NCBI RefSeq assembly: GCF_003097315.1
Contig: NZ_QDDL01000001.1
Span: 1,116,001-1,180,000 of the forward strand
Direction: 5' to 3'
Source of the DNA: Pelagibaculum spongiae
Lineage (GTDB): Bacteria > Pseudomonadota > Gammaproteobacteria > Enterobacterales > Pelagibaculaceae
DNA: 64,000 nucleotides
The notes beneath the pieces are model-generated. The model had not been told where the DNA came from, searched no databases, and was given only the letters and a program-made list of their open reading frames with translations. Below are positions 9,913-18,589 of this stretch, piece by piece. The stretch's first letter is position 1. Each line of letters opens with the position of its first letter. Made by a program: the position numbers and the translations under genes.

Positions 9913-11043
9913 TCAACTGGGCAAGTCAGGACTAGCGCTAATGGAAATTGGCTGCACCTCATCGCGCTGCTTATCAGCCAGTTTTTTTCTGATCACTTGC
10001 TCGAAGTGATCGACTAACGACTCATTGGAAAGCTTATGATCTGGCTTGCCATCAACATAAATCAGGTTCGGTGAGCCACCGGTTAAACCGACATCCGCTT
10101 CCTTGGCCTCGCCCGGACCGTTAACCACACAGCCTATCACGGCAACATCGAGAGATTCACTGATATCTTCCAACCGTTGCTCAAGCTGATTGACGGTACT
10201 GATTACATCAAAATTCTGACGAGAACAGGACGGACAAGCAATCATGTTGATACCGCGACTACGAATTCGTAGGCTTTTCAGTAGATCAAAACCGACTTTA
10301 ATTTCTTCGACCGGATCAGCAGCCAGAGAAATTCGCAAGGTATCGCCGATGCCTTCATAAAGCAGCATGCCTAAACCCACTGCAGATTTCACCGCACCCG
10401 CTCTAGCACCGCCAGCTTCAGTAATGCCTAAATGCAATGGCTGGTCAATCTGACTGGCTAACTTGCGGTAGGCATCCATCGTCATGAAAACATCAGATGC
10501 CTTTAGGCTGATTTTATATTCTTGGAAATCCAGTCGATCCAAAATATCGATATGACGGAAAGCCGACTCCACCAATGCATCCGGTGTTGGCTCGCCGTAT
10601 TTCATTTGCAAATCTTTTTCTAACGAACCGGCATTCACACCAATTCGTATCGGAATACCGTGATAACGCGCTGCATCAATAACCGAGCGCACCCGATCTT
10701 CTCGACCGATATTGCCTGGATTAATCCGCAAACAATCAACGCCCAGCTCGGCAACTCGCAAGGCAATTTTATAATCGAAGTGGATATCAGAGATCAGCGG
10801 AACATTCACCTGCTGGCGAATTTTACCAAAGGCTTCAGCGGCTTCCATTGAAGGCACTGAAACCCGAACAATATCTGCACCGGCATCTTCCAAACGTCTA
10901 ATTTGGGCAACAGTGGCAGCAATATCACAAGTTTCAGTGTTGGTCATGCTTTGTACTGTGATAGGCGCATCACCACCCACCGGTACATTACCGACCATGA
11001 TCTGACGACTTTTACGCCGACGAATCGGAGATTTATATTGCAT
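9913..11043 (-). CDS. ispG: 4-hydroxy-3-methylbut-2-en-1-yl diphosphate synthase IspG
   Basis: The penultimate enzyme of the MEP isoprenoid pathway, a [4Fe-4S] enzyme that converts MEcPP to HMBPP. The 376-residue protein has the TIM-barrel start ([15 protein letters not shown]) and the cluster ligands in [10 protein letters not shown] and [16 protein letters not shown]. Its Fe-S cluster presumably depends on the isc operon nearby. It lies 51 bases downstream of the short rodZ gene and 21 bases before hisS. Confidence 0.97.
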   Translation of the reverse strand: MQYKSPIRRRKSRQIMVGNVPVGGDAPITVQSMTNTETCDIAATVAQIRRLEDAGADIVRVSVPSMEAAEAFGKIRQQVNVPLISDIHFDYKIALRVAELGVDCLRINPGNIGREDRVRSVIDAARYHGIPIRIGVNAGSLEKDLQMKYGEPTPDALVESAFRHIDILDRLDFQEYKISLKASDVFMTMDAYRKLASQIDQPLHLGITEAGGARAGAVKSAVGLGMLLYEGIGDTLRISLAADPVEEIKVGFDLLKSLRIRSRGINMIACPSCSRQNFDVISTVNQLEQRLEDISESLDVAVIGCVVNGPGEAKEADVGLTGGSPNLIYVDGKPDHKLSNESLVDHFEQVIRKKLADKQRDEVQPISISASPDLPS

Positions 11044-11094
11044 CTAAACTAGCCTCAGCAATTATTTTTAAAGGTTGGTTTCAACTGTTTGACT

Positions 11095-11475
11095 TTAATT
11101 GCCTAAGAGCAAACTAATTGCCCACCCGACAGCAGCAATGACGACTACTGCACCGACCAGCAAACCTAACTTCACACTACCACTTGCCGCAGATCGAACT
11201 GCCGCTTCTTTAAAGGCAACGACCTCAGGAACGATATCTGAATTGAGTCCAAGCAACTTGGCATAGTTACGCATATAACCGCGTAAATAGACCTTACTTG
11301 CGCTTTCTAGCTCAGTCTCAGCTTCCATTTGCTTGACCACTGCCACGCGCAAATGCAATTTGGCTGCAATATCTTCTTCAGTGAGGTTTTTGGCGATACG
11401 AGCCTGCTTTAATAGAGCACTTGGAGGCGTAGCAACCGAGAATTCAACACTTTCACTTACTTTAGGTTCGCTCAC
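11095..11475 (-). CDS. Short RodZ-like helix-turn-helix membrane protein
   Basis: A 126-residue protein at the position normally held by rodZ. Residues 17-85 form the RodZ-type HTH (LLKQARIAKNLTEEDIAAKLHLRVAVV..., YLRGYMRNYAKLLGL), and residues 103-123 form one membrane span, after which the protein ends. Full RodZ (about 330 residues) has a long periplasmic domain that is missing here; only 51 bases separate the stop from ispG, so no remnant of it is left. RodZ links MreB filaments to the elongation machinery through its cytoplasmic HTH, so this short form could keep that part of the job. Its start overlaps the pilW stop by 4 bases. Confidence 0.85.
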   Translation of the reverse strand: MSEPKVSESVEFSVATPPSALLKQARIAKNLTEEDIAAKLHLRVAVVKQMEAETELESASKVYLRGYMRNYAKLLGLNSDIVPEVVAFKEAAVRSAASGSVKLGLLVGAVVVIAAVGWAISLLLGN

Positions 11476-12257
11476 TTGTTACTCCGGTCTAAAGACTGCA
11501 ACAGCTGGAAGGTCTCATCCGATTCCGGATAGCTATTTTGCAATGTATTTAATGCCCGAGTGGCTAATTTATCATCGCCTTTTGCGGTGGCTAGCTGGTA
11601 TTGCAACCACAACAACGGAGGCGAAGATTTAGCAGTACGGCTATAACGATTTAAATAATGAGTCGCCAGATTGAGCTTTTGATCTTCCAGATAGAACTCA
11701 GTTAAAGCTCGCAGTGCCTGTTGGTTTTCTGGCTCAGTTTTCAACGCTTCACGTAAATCATCAATCGCTTGCTTTGGCTTATTTTCCTTTAGCAAACACA
11801 AACCAGAGTTAACATAAGCACGCGCTGGCGTACCATAAAACTGGTTGGATAAGGCTTTGCGGAAATTAACCTGAGCCTGTGAATATTTGCCGGTATTACA
11901 TAGATGAACACCAAAACTATTCAAAGTTTCCGAGCTGGTCGGATCCAATCGCAAGGCTTCTGTGTAATGTACTTCAGCCAGTTGGTTTTGCCCCACCTGA
12001 CTGAAGTAATAACCCATGCCTGCCTGAACTTTCGGCAGTTCCGGGGCATATTGCAGTGCTCTGAGGAATCGATCCTTGCCGCGTTCAATTTGTCCGCTTT
12101 GCAAGTAGGCATAACCTAAGCGCAGATGTGATTCAGCCGAACTGGTTCGCTGTTCACCTTTCAGGTTGTCCCGGGGATCTTTACCAACAAGTGAGCTTTG
12201 GCAACCCGCCAAAACTAAACTGCCTAGTAATAAAATCCAGCCAAATCGTCCTTTCAT
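11472..12257 (-). CDS. pilW: Type IV pilus biogenesis lipoprotein PilW/PilF
   Basis: A 261-residue TPR lipoprotein that guides assembly of the PilQ secretin in the outer membrane. The lipobox is LVLAGCQ (Cys near residue 19). Successive TPR helices follow: HLRLGYAYLQSGQIERGK, GYYFSQVGQNQLAEVHY, LNSFGVHLCNTGKYSQA and SGLCLLKENKPKQAIDD. The position between rlmN and rodZ is the standard one for this gene in Pseudomonas-like genomes. It is 8 bases downstream of rlmN. No other pilus genes are in the window. Confidence 0.93.
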   Translation of the reverse strand: MKGRFGWILLLGSLVLAGCQSSLVGKDPRDNLKGEQRTSSAESHLRLGYAYLQSGQIERGKDRFLRALQYAPELPKVQAGMGYYFSQVGQNQLAEVHYTEALRLDPTSSETLNSFGVHLCNTGKYSQAQVNFRKALSNQFYGTPARAYVNSGLCLLKENKPKQAIDDLREALKTEPENQQALRALTEFYLEDQKLNLATHYLNRYSRTAKSSPPLLWLQYQLATAKGDDKLATRALNTLQNSYPESDETFQLLQSLDRSNK

Positions 12258-12265
12258 AGCCGTCC

Positions 12266-13387
12266 TCAGAGTTGAATGACTTGCAATTCTCTTTCCTGAC
12301 GCTCTTGAAGTGCGCGTTCCTGTCGGCGGGTTTTATCTTGAACCTTACCTACCAATTGGCCACAGGCAGCATCAATATCGTCACCACGAGTTTTGCGAGT
12401 GGTGGTGTTAATTCCAGCAGTCTGCAATATTTTTGAGAAACGGTGAATTGCATTGTTACTGGAGCGCTGATAGATCGTCCCTGGGAAGGGATTAAACGGG
12501 ATCAGATTCAACTTACATGGCACATCTGCCAACAAGGCCGCCAATTCAGTGGCGTGGTGTTCCCGGTCGTTCACTTCATGCAACATCACATATTCAATGG
12601 TTACCACACGTTTGTCATTAAAATAATCACGACAAACATCCAGCACTTCTTTAATTGCATACTTTTTGTTCAGTGGAACAATCTCACCACGCAACAAATC
12701 ATTAGGTGCATGCAATGATAAAGCCAGCGAACACTCGCTCACTTTCTTTAATTCTCTTAACTGAGGCGCCATGCCTGCAGTACTTAAAGTCACCCGGCGC
12801 TTAGACAAACCATAGGCATTGTCTTCCATCATCAAGTTCATTGAACCGACTACATTGTCGAAGTTCAACAGCGGCTCGCCCATACCCATCATGACCACAT
12901 TGGTCACCCGGCGGTCGTCACGGTGGCAGTCACCCAAAGAACGGGAAGCAATCCATACCTGACCAATGATTTCCCATAAGTCGAGATTACGGCTAAAGCC
13001 TTGCTTACCGGTGGAACAAAAGCTGCAATTCAGTGAACAGCCCACTTGGGAAGACACACATAAAGTGCCACGGCCATCTTCTGGGATATACACCGTCTCA
13101 ACTAAATTGCCATCGGGCAATTTCAGCATCCATTTGCGGGTGCCGTCGCTAGATTCTTTATCCAAAGTAACTTCTGGGCCACGAACTTCGCAGGTTTGCT
13201 GAAGCTTGATACGCAGTGCTTTACTAAGATTGGTCATCTGATCAAAGTCATCCACCCCTAGCTGGTGAATCCATTTCATCACCTGCATGGCACGAAACGG
13301 CTTTTCTCCTAACATTTCGAAAAAGCGTTCCAGACCAGGTCGGTCAAAGTTCAGTAGATTAATCTTGTCAGATGTTTGTGCAGACAT
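12266..13387 (-). CDS. rlmN: Dual-specificity RNA methyltransferase RlmN
   Basis: A radical-SAM enzyme that methylates C2 of adenosine in 23S rRNA (A2503) and certain tRNAs. In the 373-residue product the SAM-cluster motif CSLNCSFC (C117, C121, C124) is clear, and the C-terminal methyl-carrier cysteine lies in DIDAACGQL. The start at 13387 has GGAG six bases upstream and gives [11 protein letters not shown]; a longer in-frame start adds 11 residues with no family support. It lies in the ndk-to-der block. Confidence 0.95.
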   Translation of the reverse strand: MSAQTSDKINLLNFDRPGLERFFEMLGEKPFRAMQVMKWIHQLGVDDFDQMTNLSKALRIKLQQTCEVRGPEVTLDKESSDGTRKWMLKLPDGNLVETVYIPEDGRGTLCVSSQVGCSLNCSFCSTGKQGFSRNLDLWEIIGQVWIASRSLGDCHRDDRRVTNVVMMGMGEPLLNFDNVVGSMNLMMEDNAYGLSKRRVTLSTAGMAPQLRELKKVSECSLALSLHAPNDLLRGEIVPLNKKYAIKEVLDVCRDYFNDKRVVTIEYVMLHEVNDREHHATELAALLADVPCKLNLIPFNPFPGTIYQRSSNNAIHRFSKILQTAGINTTTRKTRGDDIDAACGQLVGKVQDKTRRQERALQERQERELQVIQL

Positions 13388-13438
13388 ATTTACTCCGGTC
13401 ACAACACACAGGGAGCGCAAGCGCTCCCCGCTTTGAGA

Positions 13439-13867
13439 TTAGCCGCGCGGGCAAATCTCGCCTTCTTCAAAGAAGAAAGCAATTTCAGTTTTAGCAGCTT
13501 CTGGTGAATCAGAACCGTGAACCGCATTAGCGTCGATAGACTCAGCGAAATCTGCGCGGATAGTACCTGCAGCAGCTTCAGCTGGGTTAGTCGCACCCAT
13601 AGTATCGCGATTAGCAGCAATCGCGTTCTCACCTTCCAGAACCTGAACCATCACAGGGCCAGAAGTCATGAATTTTACCAGATCAGCGTAGAAAGGGCGC
13701 TCTGCGTGAACCGCATAGAAGCCTTCAGCCTGTTCCTTGGTCAAGTGCAGCATCTTAGCAGCAACGATCTTCAAACCAACTTTTTCAAAGCGGGCATAGA
13801 TCTCGCCGATAACATTTTTGGCAACTGCATCGGGCTTGATCATTGAAATTGTACGCTCGATCGCCAT
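13439..13867 (-). CDS. ndk: Nucleoside diphosphate kinase
   Basis: A 142-residue kinase that transfers the terminal phosphate between nucleoside triphosphates and diphosphates to balance NTP pools. The N-terminus [15 protein letters not shown] is typical, and the phospho-acceptor histidine H117 lies in NAVHGSDS. The start at 13867 has AGGAG 12 bases upstream; an upstream in-frame start is not supported. It is the first gene of the minus-strand core block. In related genomes its other neighbour is iscX; here an accessory island of about 5 kb comes between them. Confidence 0.96.
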   Translation of the reverse strand: MAIERTISMIKPDAVAKNVIGEIYARFEKVGLKIVAAKMLHLTKEQAEGFYAVHAERPFYADLVKFMTSGPVMVQVLEGENAIAANRDTMGATNPAEAAAGTIRADFAESIDANAVHGSDSPEAAKTEIAFFFEEGEICPRG

Positions 13868-14215
13868 TAGGTTTTTCTCCTGGTTAGTTTTTATAGTGCT
13901 AGCAAGTGGCGCGATTATAAAAGCCATAGCCAAACCCTGTCACGCCTAATGACAGACTATTTTGCTTGGCTATCGGAAAACTTGAATGGAAGCTACGTTT
14001 TTTAACCGTTTTAACCACCTTCAAACTGACCCTGACAGCTAATTAAAAAGATCAACAAGCCCACAACTAACTCAGGCTAAATGCCGATTCAAGGTAAGCT
14101 CTTATCACATAGATAGGTAAGGAACCCTATAGTGAAAAGCCTGTCGTAGAGAACTGCGACCACTGGTCTAGTTGCTGCAGTTAGTATCTAAAATGTATAA
14201 AAAGGACTTCTAATA
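13868..14215. other. Divergent intergenic region between ndk and the DUF302 gene
   Basis: No gene seen. It must hold the promoter of the ndk-to-der block on the minus strand and that of the DUF302 gene on the plus strand, whose ribosome site AAGGAC lies at about 14201-14206. No operator could be assigned. Confidence 0.55.
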
Positions 14216-14731
14216 ATGAAAACCCGTTTATTGCCGCTCGCTTCGCTGTTGACCGTATTAGCCACCATCAGCTTGCCAGCAAGTGCCGGCAGCTATTCTA
14301 ATCAAGGTGCAAAGCCCACCACCTTGAATGCATCTTTTCTCCATCACAGCACCATTGAAGTCAAAAGCAATCACAGCGTTGCCGCCACTGCCGACAAATT
14401 AGAACAAGTGCTCACCAGCAAAGGCATGACGGTTTTCACTCGAATTGATCACCAAAAGAATGCCGCAGGTGTAAACCTGAAACTGGCACCGACCCAGGTG
14501 GTGATTTTTGGTAATCCAAAAATCGGCACCAAGCTGATGCAATGCAGCCAAGGCACCGCCATCGATTTGCCACAAAAAGCATTAATTCGTCAGGATGAAA
14601 AAGGCCAAGTCTGGTTGTCCTACAACAACCCGGCTTATTTAAAAGCCCGCCATCAGATTGAAGGTTGTGATGCGGTGATTGGAAAAGTTGAAAACGCACT
14701 GGCGAAGTTTGCTAAAGCTGCGACGAATTAG
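14216..14731 (+). CDS. DUF302 domain protein, exported
   Basis: A 171-residue protein with a signal peptide (cleavage near ASAG at residue 24). The mature part matches the DUF302 fold: VKSNHSVAATADKLEQVLTS, then VFTRIDHQKNAAG, the conserved TQVVIFGNPKIGTKLMQ and a C-terminal helix. The biochemical role of DUF302 is not established. It is transcribed alone, with its own ribosome site and terminator, and is the first gene of the accessory stretch between ndk and iscX. Confidence 0.85.
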   Translation: MKTRLLPLASLLTVLATISLPASAGSYSNQGAKPTTLNASFLHHSTIEVKSNHSVAATADKLEQVLTSKGMTVFTRIDHQKNAAGVNLKLAPTQVVIFGNPKIGTKLMQCSQGTAIDLPQKALIRQDEKGQVWLSYNNPAYLKARHQIEGCDAVIGKVENALAKFAKAATN

Positions 14732-14760
14732 TCTTCTTCGCAGAATCCGTTACCGGTTCT

Positions 14761-14798
14761 AAAAACTGCAGGTGGTTATTTGATCGCCTGCAGTTTTT
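14761..14798 (+). terminator. Rho-independent terminator of the DUF302 gene
   Basis: Arms AAAAACTGCAGG and CCTGCAGTTTTT enclose a 14-base loop; the right arm ends in the T-run. It lies 30 bases after the stop. Confidence 0.88.
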
Positions 14799-14873
14799 GT
14801 AAAACATCTAGATCTACTGCCTATCAAAACGCAGCCTTTGTCATTCTTAATGACAACAAATCAAAAATATTTT

Positions 14874-14891
14874 GTGAAGCTATGCTTTCAC
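14874..14891. promoter_or_regulatory. HipB-type operator, copy 1
   Basis: GTGAAGCTATGCTTTCAC is an imperfect 18-base palindrome sharing the outer TGAA..TTCA of copies 2-4. Its centre lies 32 bases from that of copy 2, about three helical turns. Confidence 0.6.
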
Positions 14892-14905
14892 TAATACATA
14901 AATTC

Positions 14906-14923
14906 ATGAAAGCATAGTTTCAA
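14906..14923. promoter_or_regulatory. HipB-type operator, copy 2
   Basis: ATGAAAGCATAGTTTCAA shares the TGAAA..TAGTTTCA core with copies 3 and 4. It is the partner of copy 1. Confidence 0.62.
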
Positions 14924-15018
14924 TTTACTACTATCAATTCTTCTGAATCACTCCTACCTAAACACGATCAAAACCTTTGCTAGTAAATTAACCAACGCCC
15001 GTTGACCTCACACCACAA

Positions 15019-15036
15019 ATGAAACTATAGTTTCAT
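15019..15036. promoter_or_regulatory. HipB-type operator, copy 3 (perfect palindrome)
   Basis: ATGAAACTATAGTTTCAT is a perfect 18-base palindrome, the best copy of the set. It lies 31 bases centre-to-centre from copy 4 and just upstream of hipB, where it would overlap the promoter. Confidence 0.72.
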
Positions 15037-15049
15037 CCACGAGCCAAAA

Positions 15050-15067
15050 ATGAAAACATAGTTTTAT
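15050..15067. promoter_or_regulatory. HipB-type operator, copy 4
   Basis: ATGAAAACATAGTTTTAT matches the same pattern with two mismatched pairs. It ends four bases before the hipB start codon, so binding here would also cover the ribosome site. Confidence 0.65.
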
Positions 15068-15071
15068 TGTT

Positions 15072-15398
15072 ATGAAAAAAAACAAAGGTAGCCCTCTTAA
15101 GCGCGGCGCAACCGTATTCCCTCGAAATATGAAAACACTACATCTGTTGGGTGAAAACATTCTACTGGCAATGAAACGGCGTGGAATCAATCAAGAAATG
15201 ATGTTTAGCAGAACAGGAATTTCCAAGCCGACCTTACGAAAAATAACCAAGGGTGACCCATCAGTTTCTATTGGTCATTATGTAAATGTACTTGCTGCTC
15301 TGAACCTTTTAGACGACTTGGCAAAAGTTGCACTTGATGATGAACTTGGCAGAAAGCTACAAGACATCGAATTGCTGAAAAAAAAGGTAGGAAGCTAA
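15072..15398 (+). CDS. HipB-like antitoxin, XRE family repressor
   Basis: A 108-residue DNA-binding protein with one XRE helix-turn-helix at about residues 28-75 (LGENILLAMKRRGINQEMMF, then SRTGISKPTLRKITKGDPS). A HipA homologue starts 4 bases after its stop, so by the HipBA model it should bind and neutralise the kinase toxin and repress the operon through the upstream palindromes. The N-terminal 20 residues are basic. The C-terminal helix (ELGRKLQDIELLKKK) may be the toxin contact. The start at 15072 is the only ATG before the HTH with room for the family fold; no strong ribosome site is visible, perhaps because the operator occupies the leader. Confidence 0.82.
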   Translation: MKKNKGSPLKRGATVFPRNMKTLHLLGENILLAMKRRGINQEMMFSRTGISKPTLRKITKGDPSVSIGHYVNVLAALNLLDDLAKVALDDELGRKLQDIELLKKKVGS

Positions 15399-15402
15399 AA
15401 GG

Positions 15403-16650
15403 ATGGAAATCTTCGTCTACGCTGACTGGCTTGAAATTGAAAAACCGCTGTTTGTAGGAACATTAAGATCATCCGCCATCCGCGGTAAAGAGCATTTCAG
15501 TTTTAGCTATGATCCGGACTGGCTTAAGTCCAAATATGCACTGCAAATTGACCCGGCGCTTCAATTGTATGCAGGGGAACAACACGCTACAGATGACCGA
15601 AACTTCAAAGTCTTTCTCGATTCGTGCCCTGATAGGTGGGGTCGATTATTAATGCAACGCCGAGAAGCGGTTATAGCGCGCATCGAAAAACGCAAAGCAA
15701 AAACGCTGCTTGAAACAAATTATCTATTAGGCGTTCATGATTCTTTTCGGATGGGTGCCTTAAGATTTTGTACCGCACACAACGGCAATTTCCTTGATGA
15801 TAATGAAGACTTCGCAGCGCCAGCAATTACTTCATTACCGGAGCTTGAGCAAGCAGCCAGTGGAATTGAAAACAAGCCAGATTTTGATAATCCAGATTAC
15901 CTTAAATGGTTAAACATGCTGATATCACCGGGGTCATCGCTTGGCGGCGCTCGGCCTAAGGCATCGGTTAAAGACGTTGACGGTACGCTTTGGTTAGCAA
16001 AGTTTCCTAGTCGGCATGATGAATATGATATTGGCCTGTGGGAATACATCGTTTACAAAATGGCCCTTGATGCCGGAATCAATATGTCTGAGTGTAAGGT
16101 GCAAACTATCGGCTCAGATCATCATATCTTTCTCACCAAGCGGTTTGATCGGATAGATAACGGCAAAAGGCTCCAATTCACGTCTGCCATGACTCAGCTA
16201 GCCTATTTTGATGGCAACGACGATGGCGCAAGCTACCTAGAGTTGGCTGAATTTTTAATTCGAAATGGCTCGAATACCAAAGCAGATTTAAAGCAGCTTT
16301 GGACGCGCATGTTATTTAATATCATGGTTTCTAATAGTGATGACCACCTGCGCAACCATGGTTTTATCTTTGACACCACAGGCTGGCGCTTATCACCCGC
16401 ATACGATATTAACCCCACACCTAACGCCACTGGCTTGCACCTAAATATCGATGACAAAGACAATGCATTAGAGGCTGAGCTAGCCTTTGAGGTTGCCATT
16501 TATTTTCAGCTAACTGAGAAAGCAGCCAATGAAATTTATCAAAAAGTAGCAGCGGCAATTTCAAAATGGCAAGCACTTGCAAAAGAAGCAGGCATCACAA
16601 AAGGCGAGCGAGATTTAATGAAGGGGTGTTTTTTGACGCTTGGAATTTAA
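15403..16650 (+). CDS. HipA-family serine/threonine kinase toxin
   Basis: A 415-residue HipA homologue. Known HipA kinases phosphorylate glutamyl-tRNA synthetase or related targets, causing growth arrest and persistence. The N-terminal subdomain (1-110) is followed by the glycine-rich phosphate-binding loop GSSLGGARPKAS (177-188), the ATP lysine in TLWLAKF (K200), the catalytic loop SNSDDHLRNHGF (D313, N318) and the metal-binding SPAYDINP (D335). All kinase residues are intact, so the toxin is probably active. It starts 4 bases after hipB. The target cannot be read from sequence. Confidence 0.9.
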   Translation: MEIFVYADWLEIEKPLFVGTLRSSAIRGKEHFSFSYDPDWLKSKYALQIDPALQLYAGEQHATDDRNFKVFLDSCPDRWGRLLMQRREAVIARIEKRKAKTLLETNYLLGVHDSFRMGALRFCTAHNGNFLDDNEDFAAPAITSLPELEQAASGIENKPDFDNPDYLKWLNMLISPGSSLGGARPKASVKDVDGTLWLAKFPSRHDEYDIGLWEYIVYKMALDAGINMSECKVQTIGSDHHIFLTKRFDRIDNGKRLQFTSAMTQLAYFDGNDDGASYLELAEFLIRNGSNTKADLKQLWTRMLFNIMVSNSDDHLRNHGFIFDTTGWRLSPAYDINPTPNATGLHLNIDDKDNALEAELAFEVAIYFQLTEKAANEIYQKVAAAISKWQALAKEAGITKGERDLMKGCFLTLGI

Positions 16651-16690
16651 ATCGCTTATAAGAGACACGGAATTTAATAAATATCCTTAA

Positions 16691-16768
16691 TGTAGCTCGT
16701 CATGAGCAAAGCGAATAGCGACTCGCCAACGAAATGTCACACTTCGACGAGGCTCAGAGGTGACCTAC
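16691..16768. repeat. Degenerate palindromic intergenic repeat
   Basis: A 78-base imperfect inverted repeat beginning TGTAGCTCGTCATGAGC and ending GCTCAGAGGTGACCTACG. It contains the motif AGCAAAGCGAATAGCG typical of short palindromic repeats scattered in gammaproteobacterial intergenic DNA. Size and terminal bases match the element at 19663-19739, although the interior differs. Confidence 0.5.
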
Positions 16769-16859
16769 GAAAAATACAGAAAAATTATTTATTTCCACGA
16801 CCCTAAAAACCAGAAATACATTAAAAAAGATTACTAAAGCAGCGGCAAACTAATTTTCC

Positions 16860-16901
16860 AAAAAAAAAGCTACAGATAATCAAACGACTACCTGCAGCTT
16901 T
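16860..16901 (-). terminator. Rho-independent terminator of the Imm49-like gene
   Basis: Arms AAGCTACAG and CTGCAGCTT (one G-T type mismatch) enclose a 16-base loop, and the A-run at 16860-16868 gives a U-tract on the minus strand, 18 bases after the stop at 16919. Confidence 0.7.
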
Positions 16902-16918
16902 AATAAACTTAATTACAC

Positions 16919-17791
16919 TTAATCTTTAAAATCGCCTTTAACCAGCCACTCTGGGATATATTGCTTAAAGATAGGCTCAGCATACAAGGGTTGGTACTGG
17001 CGCTGATCCCACGCCAATGCAGCCATAGCAAGTAATCTTGTTGAATACCAGCCGCCACTGTTTTGCATTGCTGAATCATCTTTAGTGAACCACGCTTCAT
17101 GATCTCTGAGCGCTAAGTCCATAGCTTGCTGATAACTGTTTTCATCTTGCCCAAGAATAATGCCAAAAAGCTCAACGACCGGTATCATAATTTTATCCAG
17201 CATCTGCCGCCGTGACGGGTGAGTGTCTGGGCCGATTTCAACATCCATTGCCGCTTGGTACATACGCTGGAAATATTCTACTGAATTTTTTTCTGCATCA
17301 TACAAACTCTTGATAAACTGAATTTGCGTTAAATAAAACAGTTTTTCGCTACTCCGACTCCGAGCCTCCATTAATAACTCATCAGGCATCTGCATTAAAA
17401 AATTCCGAGCGGTTGTATCACGAAGAATCAAACTCAACTCATAAGCATCTAACCACTCTCCAACACGCACAAAGCTACGATCACCATTCCCGGTCTCATG
17501 CCAAGTATTACCATCTACTTCAATGGTAATAGGCTGGCCCGCGTGGGTGGCACGCAAAAACTGAGCAGTTCTTAATTGCAAGCATATCTTTAACCGCCGC
17601 AGCACTTTCTGCTTACTTTTATTTAACGCAAGGGCAGCAGCAAAAGCATCGCCTGCATCTGAAAACCAAAGTGGACCTGGTGATTTTGGCGAATCCTGAT
17701 CGTAATACTTTGTAACCCCTTCAGAATATTTCCTTTCCAGAAGAAATACCGGGGAATCATAATGTTGATGCAATTTAATTTTTTCAATCAT
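16919..17791 (-). CDS. Hypothetical protein, resembles the Imm49 immunity family
   Basis: A 290-residue soluble, mostly helical protein without signal peptide or membrane span. The middle and C-terminal pattern (LSLILRDTTARNFLMQMPDE, then YQQAMDLALRDHEAWF, then a run of small hydrophobic residues and a final YIPEWLV) resembles Imm49 proteins, which protect against polymorphic toxins. This is recall of a pattern, not an alignment. No toxin gene with a matching position is next to it, so it would be an orphan immunity gene. It lies alone on the minus strand between the HipBA and MntA/HepT pairs and has its own terminator. Otherwise call it hypothetical. Confidence 0.5.
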   Translation of the reverse strand: MIEKIKLHQHYDSPVFLLERKYSEGVTKYYDQDSPKSPGPLWFSDAGDAFAAALALNKSKQKVLRRLKICLQLRTAQFLRATHAGQPITIEVDGNTWHETGNGDRSFVRVGEWLDAYELSLILRDTTARNFLMQMPDELLMEARSRSSEKLFYLTQIQFIKSLYDAEKNSVEYFQRMYQAAMDVEIGPDTHPSRRQMLDKIMIPVVELFGIILGQDENSYQQAMDLALRDHEAWFTKDDSAMQNSGGWYSTRLLAMAALAWDQRQYQPLYAEPIFKQYIPEWLVKGDFKD

Positions 17792-18202
17792 TTAGAATAC
17801 CTTCACCAAACTTATCTACAAGCACCTTACCTTTGGGAAGCCCTGTTTCAACATCAATAGGTACTCGCACACCAAAGCAACTTATTTCATTCTTTACATT
17901 TTAAATTCTATCAAGTAATTTTTTAATCCATTTACACCATCAATATACTTAGGTTCCACTCAATAATATGCGCCACAATGCATCAGGCCATTTCATCTTA
18001 TGAAGTTAACTGCTCAGCCAACACATCAAAAAGCAACACGTCAAAGAAAAGCAAAATAACAAAAAAAACCGACCCAGATACAAACCTAGGTCGGTTTTTA
18101 TTTCCACGGATGGGATGTATTAGCAAAGAAGCATGGACGCCATCGGGATAATAATCGCCAACCGATACTCTGTAGATTAGAATCTGCCCAAAGCCTGTTT
18201 TG
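17792..18202. other. Intergenic region upstream of mntA
   Basis: No convincing gene. It holds the leader of the Imm49-like gene and an isolated terminator-like hairpin at 18064-18099 that does not follow any recognised gene. This could mean that a small RNA or a lost gene preceded it. Confidence 0.5.
18064..18099. terminator. Isolated bidirectional terminator hairpin
   Basis: Arms AAAAACCGACC and GGTCGGTTTTT enclose a 14-base loop, with A-run and T-run on either side. No gene ends just before it on either strand. Confidence 0.65.
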
Positions 18203-18589
18203 ATGAGCGACGTCTTGAAAACAATCGATCTACAGCAATTGGTAACTATGATCCAGCAACATGAAACGGTTGATGCTATTTATCTATACGGATCACGTGC
18301 CAAGAACACCGCACATGCCAACAGCGATTGGGATGTTGCAGTGCTGTTTAGCAATTTTGAGCCAGATCTTCTGGAGCGTGCTGTTCGCCCTCAAATGCTC
18401 CAGGCCAAACTTGAGAAGCTGCTGGATTTGGATGATCAGGTGCTGAGCATTGTTGATCTACAAGCAGTACCTGTTCCCTTGCAATGGAATATTATTCAGG
18501 GCAATAAGCTCTACGACCGAATGATTCCAACCGTTCGTAGAATGGAAAACGCGATAATCTCCGCCTGGGAAAAAGACTATGAGAGATGA
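18203..18589 (+). CDS. mntA: MntA-type nucleotidyltransferase antitoxin
   Basis: A 128-residue minimal nucleotidyltransferase. The active-site pattern is complete: YLYGSRAKNTAHANSDWDVAV gives G30-S31 and D42/D44. In characterised HepT/MntA pairs the MntA enzyme AMPylates a tyrosine of the HEPN toxin HepT and so inactivates it. Here the downstream gene has the matching toxin motif with that tyrosine. The ATG at 18203 is preceded directly by an in-frame TTG; neither has a clear ribosome site. The gene overlaps hepT by 11 bases, so translation is coupled. The symbol is by homology. Confidence 0.85.
   Translation: MSDVLKTIDLQQLVTMIQQHETVDAIYLYGSRAKNTAHANSDWDVAVLFSNFEPDLLERAVRPQMLQAKLEKLLDLDDQVLSIVDLQAVPVPLQWNIIQGNKLYDRMIPTVRRMENAIISAWEKDYER

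Larger units (their letters stand above)
14732..15071. other. Intergenic region with terminator and hipBA operators
   Basis: No gene seen. Its left end carries the DUF302 terminator. The rest is AT-rich and contains four related 18-base palindromes (listed separately) in two pairs, which look like the autoregulatory operators of the downstream hipB-hipA operon. Confidence 0.7.
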
